This document shows positions 5,301 through 6,209 of a stretch of 6,209 nt of DNA, in pieces. Source of the DNA: an uncultured Streptomyces sp. (lineage in GTDB: Bacteria; Actinomycetota; Actinomycetes; Streptomycetales; Streptomycetaceae). The DNA lies in the NCBI GenBank assembly GCA_946480485.1, contig CAMLJW010000323.1, positions 1-6,209 of the forward strand, written 5' to 3'. A program made the position numbers and the translations under genes. Below the pieces are notes generated by a model. That model had not been told where the DNA came from and made no database searches. It worked only from the letters and a program-made list of their open reading frames with translations. Positions within the stretch are counted from its first letter, which is position 1, and each line of letters begins with the position of its first letter.

Positions 5301-6093
5301 CCAGCACGCCATCGTGCTGGCAGGCGTACTGCTGGCCGGATGCTCGGCGATGCCCCTCTCGTCACACCTACAGGCGCGCTGGCTGAAGCGGCACGGGGTG
5401 CGGGCCGTGCCCGCTCACGTCCTGACCCTCGCCACCACGGTGCTGCTGGGGACGCTGTTCCTGGGGCCAGGATGGGTCGTCCCACCGACGCCCAGGCACT
5501 GGCTCGGCTCTTCCTGGCTCTGGTGGGGCCTGGCGAACCTGGTGGCGGCGACCGCGGTGTTCGGGGTGGCGGTCCCGCTGGACACCCTGGTCTCCAGGGC
5601 GGTCGCCGACAGGCGGCGTCGGAGCCCCGCTCCCCACGCGGTGCGGCGGGCCGAGGGCGCGCGGCGCGTGCGCCCGACCGGTTTGGGCAGCGGCCGGACC
5701 ACCGCCACCTTGACCAGCCGCTCCGCCGGGGCCGGAGTCTGGGTGCCCACCACCAGGGACACCGACCTCGCGGTCGGCCCGGCCTGGCTCCTCGCCACGG
5801 CGCTGGCGGAGGAATGTGCCTTCCGCGGACTGGTGCTGCACTCCGCGCTGGCCGGGCCTGCTTGGGCGGACGCCATGGGTGTGTCTGCCGTGGTGGCAAC
5901 CTTCGCCTTGTCCCACATCTTCTTCGGCTGGGGGCAGGTGGTAGCCAAGCTGCCGCTGTCGGTCATGGCCACGGCGTCGGCGCTTCTGCTGGGGTCGGTG
6001 CTCGCCTCCGTAGTCGGGCATGCGCTCTTCAACGCGTACGCCTGGCATCGTCGTCCACGGGTGACGGCCCCCCAGGCGGCGGTGCGGTCATGA
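5275..6093 (+). CDS. sagE: SagE-type CPBP (CAAX/Abi family) intramembrane protease
   Basis: This is a membrane metalloprotease homologue. In sag-type loci this gene is thought to cleave the precursor leader and/or give immunity. It has 272 residues with hydrophobic segments near 12-28, 47-64, 80-103, 165-180, 200-218 and 228-247. The CPBP motifs are present in order: EECAFR (179-184, the EExxxR motif), FALSH (210-214, FxxxH) and HALFN (249-253, HxxxN). The catalytic Glu and His residues therefore look intact. Residues about 108-163 form a long Arg/Pro/Gly/Ser/Thr-rich hydrophilic insertion between the N-terminal and catalytic helices. The start follows a GGAGGG inside sagD, and the stop overlaps the next ATG (ATGA). 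The family call is firm; the role (leader protease, immunity or both) is inferred from context. Confidence 0.88.
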   Translation: MPLLTLTPDQHAIVLAGVLLAGCSAMPLSSHLQARWLKRHGVRAVPAHVLTLATTVLLGTLFLGPGWVVPPTPRHWLGSSWLWWGLANLVAATAVFGVAVPLDTLVSRAVADRRRRSPAPHAVRRAEGARRVRPTGLGSGRTTATLTSRSAGAGVWVPTTRDTDLAVGPAWLLATALAEECAFRGLVLHSALAGPAWADAMGVSAVVATFALSHIFFGWGQVVAKLPLSVMATASALLLGSVLASVVGHALFNAYAWHRRPRVTAPQAAVRS

Positions 6094-6209
6094 CCACGAT
6101 CCTGCGGGCCCTGCTGTCCCTCGCCGTGATCGTGACCGCCCTCACGGCCGCCGGAGCCGCAGCTAGGACGTGGGGCCAAGCCCGCCGGACTCCCCCCGCT
6201 GTCGCGACG
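6090..6209 (+). CDS. Start of a membrane or exported protein, truncated by the window
   Basis: An ATG overlaps the sagE-like stop by 4 nt (ATGA), a typical coupled operon start. The 40 visible codons read MTTILRALLSLAVIVTALTA, then an Ala-rich stretch and a polar RTWGQARRTPPAV segment. This looks like one hydrophobic helix, serving as either a signal sequence or a membrane anchor. No family can be assigned. In the streptolysin S locus the next gene is sagF, a membrane protein of unclear role, followed by ABC transporter genes. A SagF-like or transport accessory role is a positional guess only. Confidence 0.65.
   Translation, partial: MTTILRALLSLAVIVTALTAAGAAARTWGQARRTPPAVAT

Noticed and set aside
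1..6209. tRNA, rRNA, CRISPR array or transposable element
   Set aside because: No tRNA-like fold, regularly spaced repeats, transposase motifs or terminal inverted repeats were seen anywhere in the window.

Overview
The window is high-GC DNA with strong G/C bias at third codon positions, Shine-Dalgarno-led starts and tightly overlapping genes. This fits an actinomycete (Streptomyces-like or a related filamentous genus). The genus cannot be fixed from the sequence alone.

Left part (2-991, minus strand): a partial cytochrome P450 runs off the left edge before its heme-cysteine loop. It carries one TTA leucine codon. Its likely TTG start overlaps the stop of a 38-codon ORF (988-1104) that has its own strong ribosome binding site. 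Middle (1105-1572): a divergent control region of about 470 bp with no convincing gene. It holds one candidate promoter facing each way and several inverted repeats.

Right part (1573-6209, plus strand): a compact operon for a thiazole/oxazole-modified peptide (TOMM, or linear azole-containing peptide) with the architecture of the streptolysin S (sag) locus. In order: a 59-aa precursor whose core starts with five consecutive cysteines behind a TPGV sequence; a hairpin in the gap; a SagB-type FMN azoline dehydrogenase; a SagC-type leader-binding/E1-like protein with two CxxC pairs; a SagD-type YcaO cyclodehydratase ending in PHPYP; a SagE-type CPBP (CAAX/Abi) membrane protease; and the first 40 codons of a further membrane or exported protein that the window truncates. 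From sagC onward each gene overlaps the next (8, 26 and 4 nt), which suggests translational coupling.

Inferred pathway: the SagC-like protein binds the precursor leader and presents the core to the YcaO enzyme. That enzyme uses ATP to cyclise Cys (and perhaps Ser/Thr) to azolines, and the SagB-like enzyme oxidises these to azoles. The membrane protease may remove the leader or give self-protection. Export genes would be expected just beyond the right edge. The main point of interest is a streptolysin S-type poly-cysteine precursor and enzyme set in an actinomycete-like genome, next to a divergent P450 that might tailor the product.
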